Shown here piece by piece: positions 5,743 to 6,177 of a stretch of 6,177 bases of DNA. The stretch is from Thermoplasmata archaeon (GTDB taxonomy: Archaea > Thermoplasmatota > Thermoplasmata > SG8-5 > JAGLSY01). The notes beneath the pieces were generated by a model. The model had not been told where the DNA came from. It saw only the letters and a list, made by a program, of their open reading frames with translations, and did not search any database. The stretch lies in assembly GCA_023137005.1 (NCBI GenBank), contig JAGLQE010000317.1:1-6177 (forward strand). Direction: 5' to 3'. The position numbers were made by a program, and so were the translations under genes. Every line of letters starts with the position of its first letter. Position 1 is the first letter of the stretch.

Positions 5743-6177
5743 TCAATATTCTCGATGTTTTGGCCTTCTACCAAAGGAGGCTCTATCCACCTTGACCAGA
5801 TTGTCCTTGACCAGACCCATGAAGGTACCATCCAGATGATATATTGTGGAATTTCCGAGGTCAGCGAACTCGCGTCTCATGACCGTGCCCCTCATTTGAG
5901 CATCAGATTCATTAACATATGTCCCTCCACATAATGGATTGAAGGCAGGCATCATGATGAACCCCCCTCCGACCGAGCTATATCTTTCCGCACATTTCTC
6001 CTTATCCCACGGCCCCCTGAGCCAGCACTTGACCTTTGCATGGAGTTCCAGACCATCCACGAAGACCATGGCCGGGTGGCTGTGGGCCAGCACCGCCATC
6101 TTGGCAGATATGACCTCAGGTGCTGGCCAGGCATGCCCATGCCAGATACCGAAATCCCCATCTCCAATGGTCATTCC
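5743..6177 (-). CDS. COG1407-type calcineurin-like metallophosphoesterase, 5' end cut by window
   Basis: The visible 144 residues are the C-terminal part of an ICC-like metallophosphoesterase; the frame stays open through the right window edge, so the ATG at 6174 is internal. Visible metal-site motifs are WHGHAWP (visible residues 12-18) and LAHSHPA (30-36), the latter usually GHxHPA in the family. The family-typical MMPAFNPLCGG (75-85) and IYHLDGTFMG (near 110-120) follow. The N-terminal metal ligands (DxH, GD, GNH motifs) must lie beyond the window. Full-length relatives are about 220-250 residues. Some members sit beside Lhr-type helicases and are thought to act as nucleases in DNA repair; the context here is not visible. 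The coding strand is GC-rich compared with the McrB/McrC-like pair. Confidence 0.85.
   Translation of the reverse strand, partial: GMTIGDGDFGIWHGHAWPAPEVISAKMAVLAHSHPAMVFVDGLELHAKVKCWLRGPWDKEKCAERYSSVGGGFIMMPAFNPLCGGTYVNESDAQMRGTVMRREFADLGNSTIYHLDGTFMGLVKDNLVKVDRASFGRRPKHREY

Noticed and set aside
5952..6167. 71-codon minus-strand frame within the phosphoesterase gene
   Set aside because: It overlaps the same strand in another frame as a gene with clear HGHAWP and PAFN motifs, so it is a shadow.
1..6177. CRISPR array, tRNA, rRNA or transposon ends
   Set aside because: No direct repeats with regular spacers, cloverleaf-like segments, transposase motifs or terminal inverted repeats were found by eye on either strand.

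Overview
The window looks archaeal, most likely from a euryarchaeote of the Thermoplasmata or a methanogen-like lineage. This is inferred from gene content: a membrane-anchored tandem winged-helix regulator of a type common in those groups, a single-domain KaiC/RadA-like ATPase, TATA-like promoters about 25-30 bases before starts, and heavy use of AGA/AGG and ATA codons. No rRNA, tRNA, CRISPR array or insertion sequence is visible.

Layout: (1) From the left edge to 647 (+) is the 3' part of a membrane-anchored transcription regulator whose N-terminus lies outside the window. (2) From 694 to 4402 (+) is a two-gene unit separated by 16 bases. The first gene encodes a 709-residue protein that joins an N-terminal eight-bladed PQQ-like beta-propeller, an acidic linker and a McrB/AAA_5-type ATPase. 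The second encodes a 520-residue DUF2357/McrC-like protein whose C-terminal PD-(D/E)XK nuclease fold appears to have lost the usual catalytic acid and lysine. (3) Converging on this unit from the right is a KaiC-like ATPase gene (4452-5138, -). (4) It is divergent, across about 106 bases holding two promoters, from a GNAT acetyltransferase gene (5245-5721, +). (5) At the right edge is the 3' part of a COG1407-type metallophosphoesterase gene (-), cut by the window end.

The most interesting part is the 694-4402 pair. McrB-like motors paired with McrC-like DUF2357 nucleases are known as type IV restriction (modified-nucleic-acid targeting) systems, in which the N-terminal domain of McrB gives specificity. 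Here that position holds a cytoplasmic beta-propeller, and the nuclease partner has an Asp/Glu-x-Lys motif degraded to Leu-Cys-Arg. The pair may therefore be a rewired McrBC-like sensor/effector that does not cut by the canonical mechanism. Sampled lines in the pair are about 28-35% GC, against about 43% in the regulator and 53-58% in the genes to the right, consistent with an acquired defence-type module. A TATA box inside the last codons of the regulator gene, and a tiny SD-led minicistron ending in an ATGA overlap with the propeller-ATPase start, suggest that the pair has its own promoter and coupled translation.

The flanking genes look like ordinary archaeal housekeeping or signalling genes, and nothing in the sequence ties them functionally to the pair.
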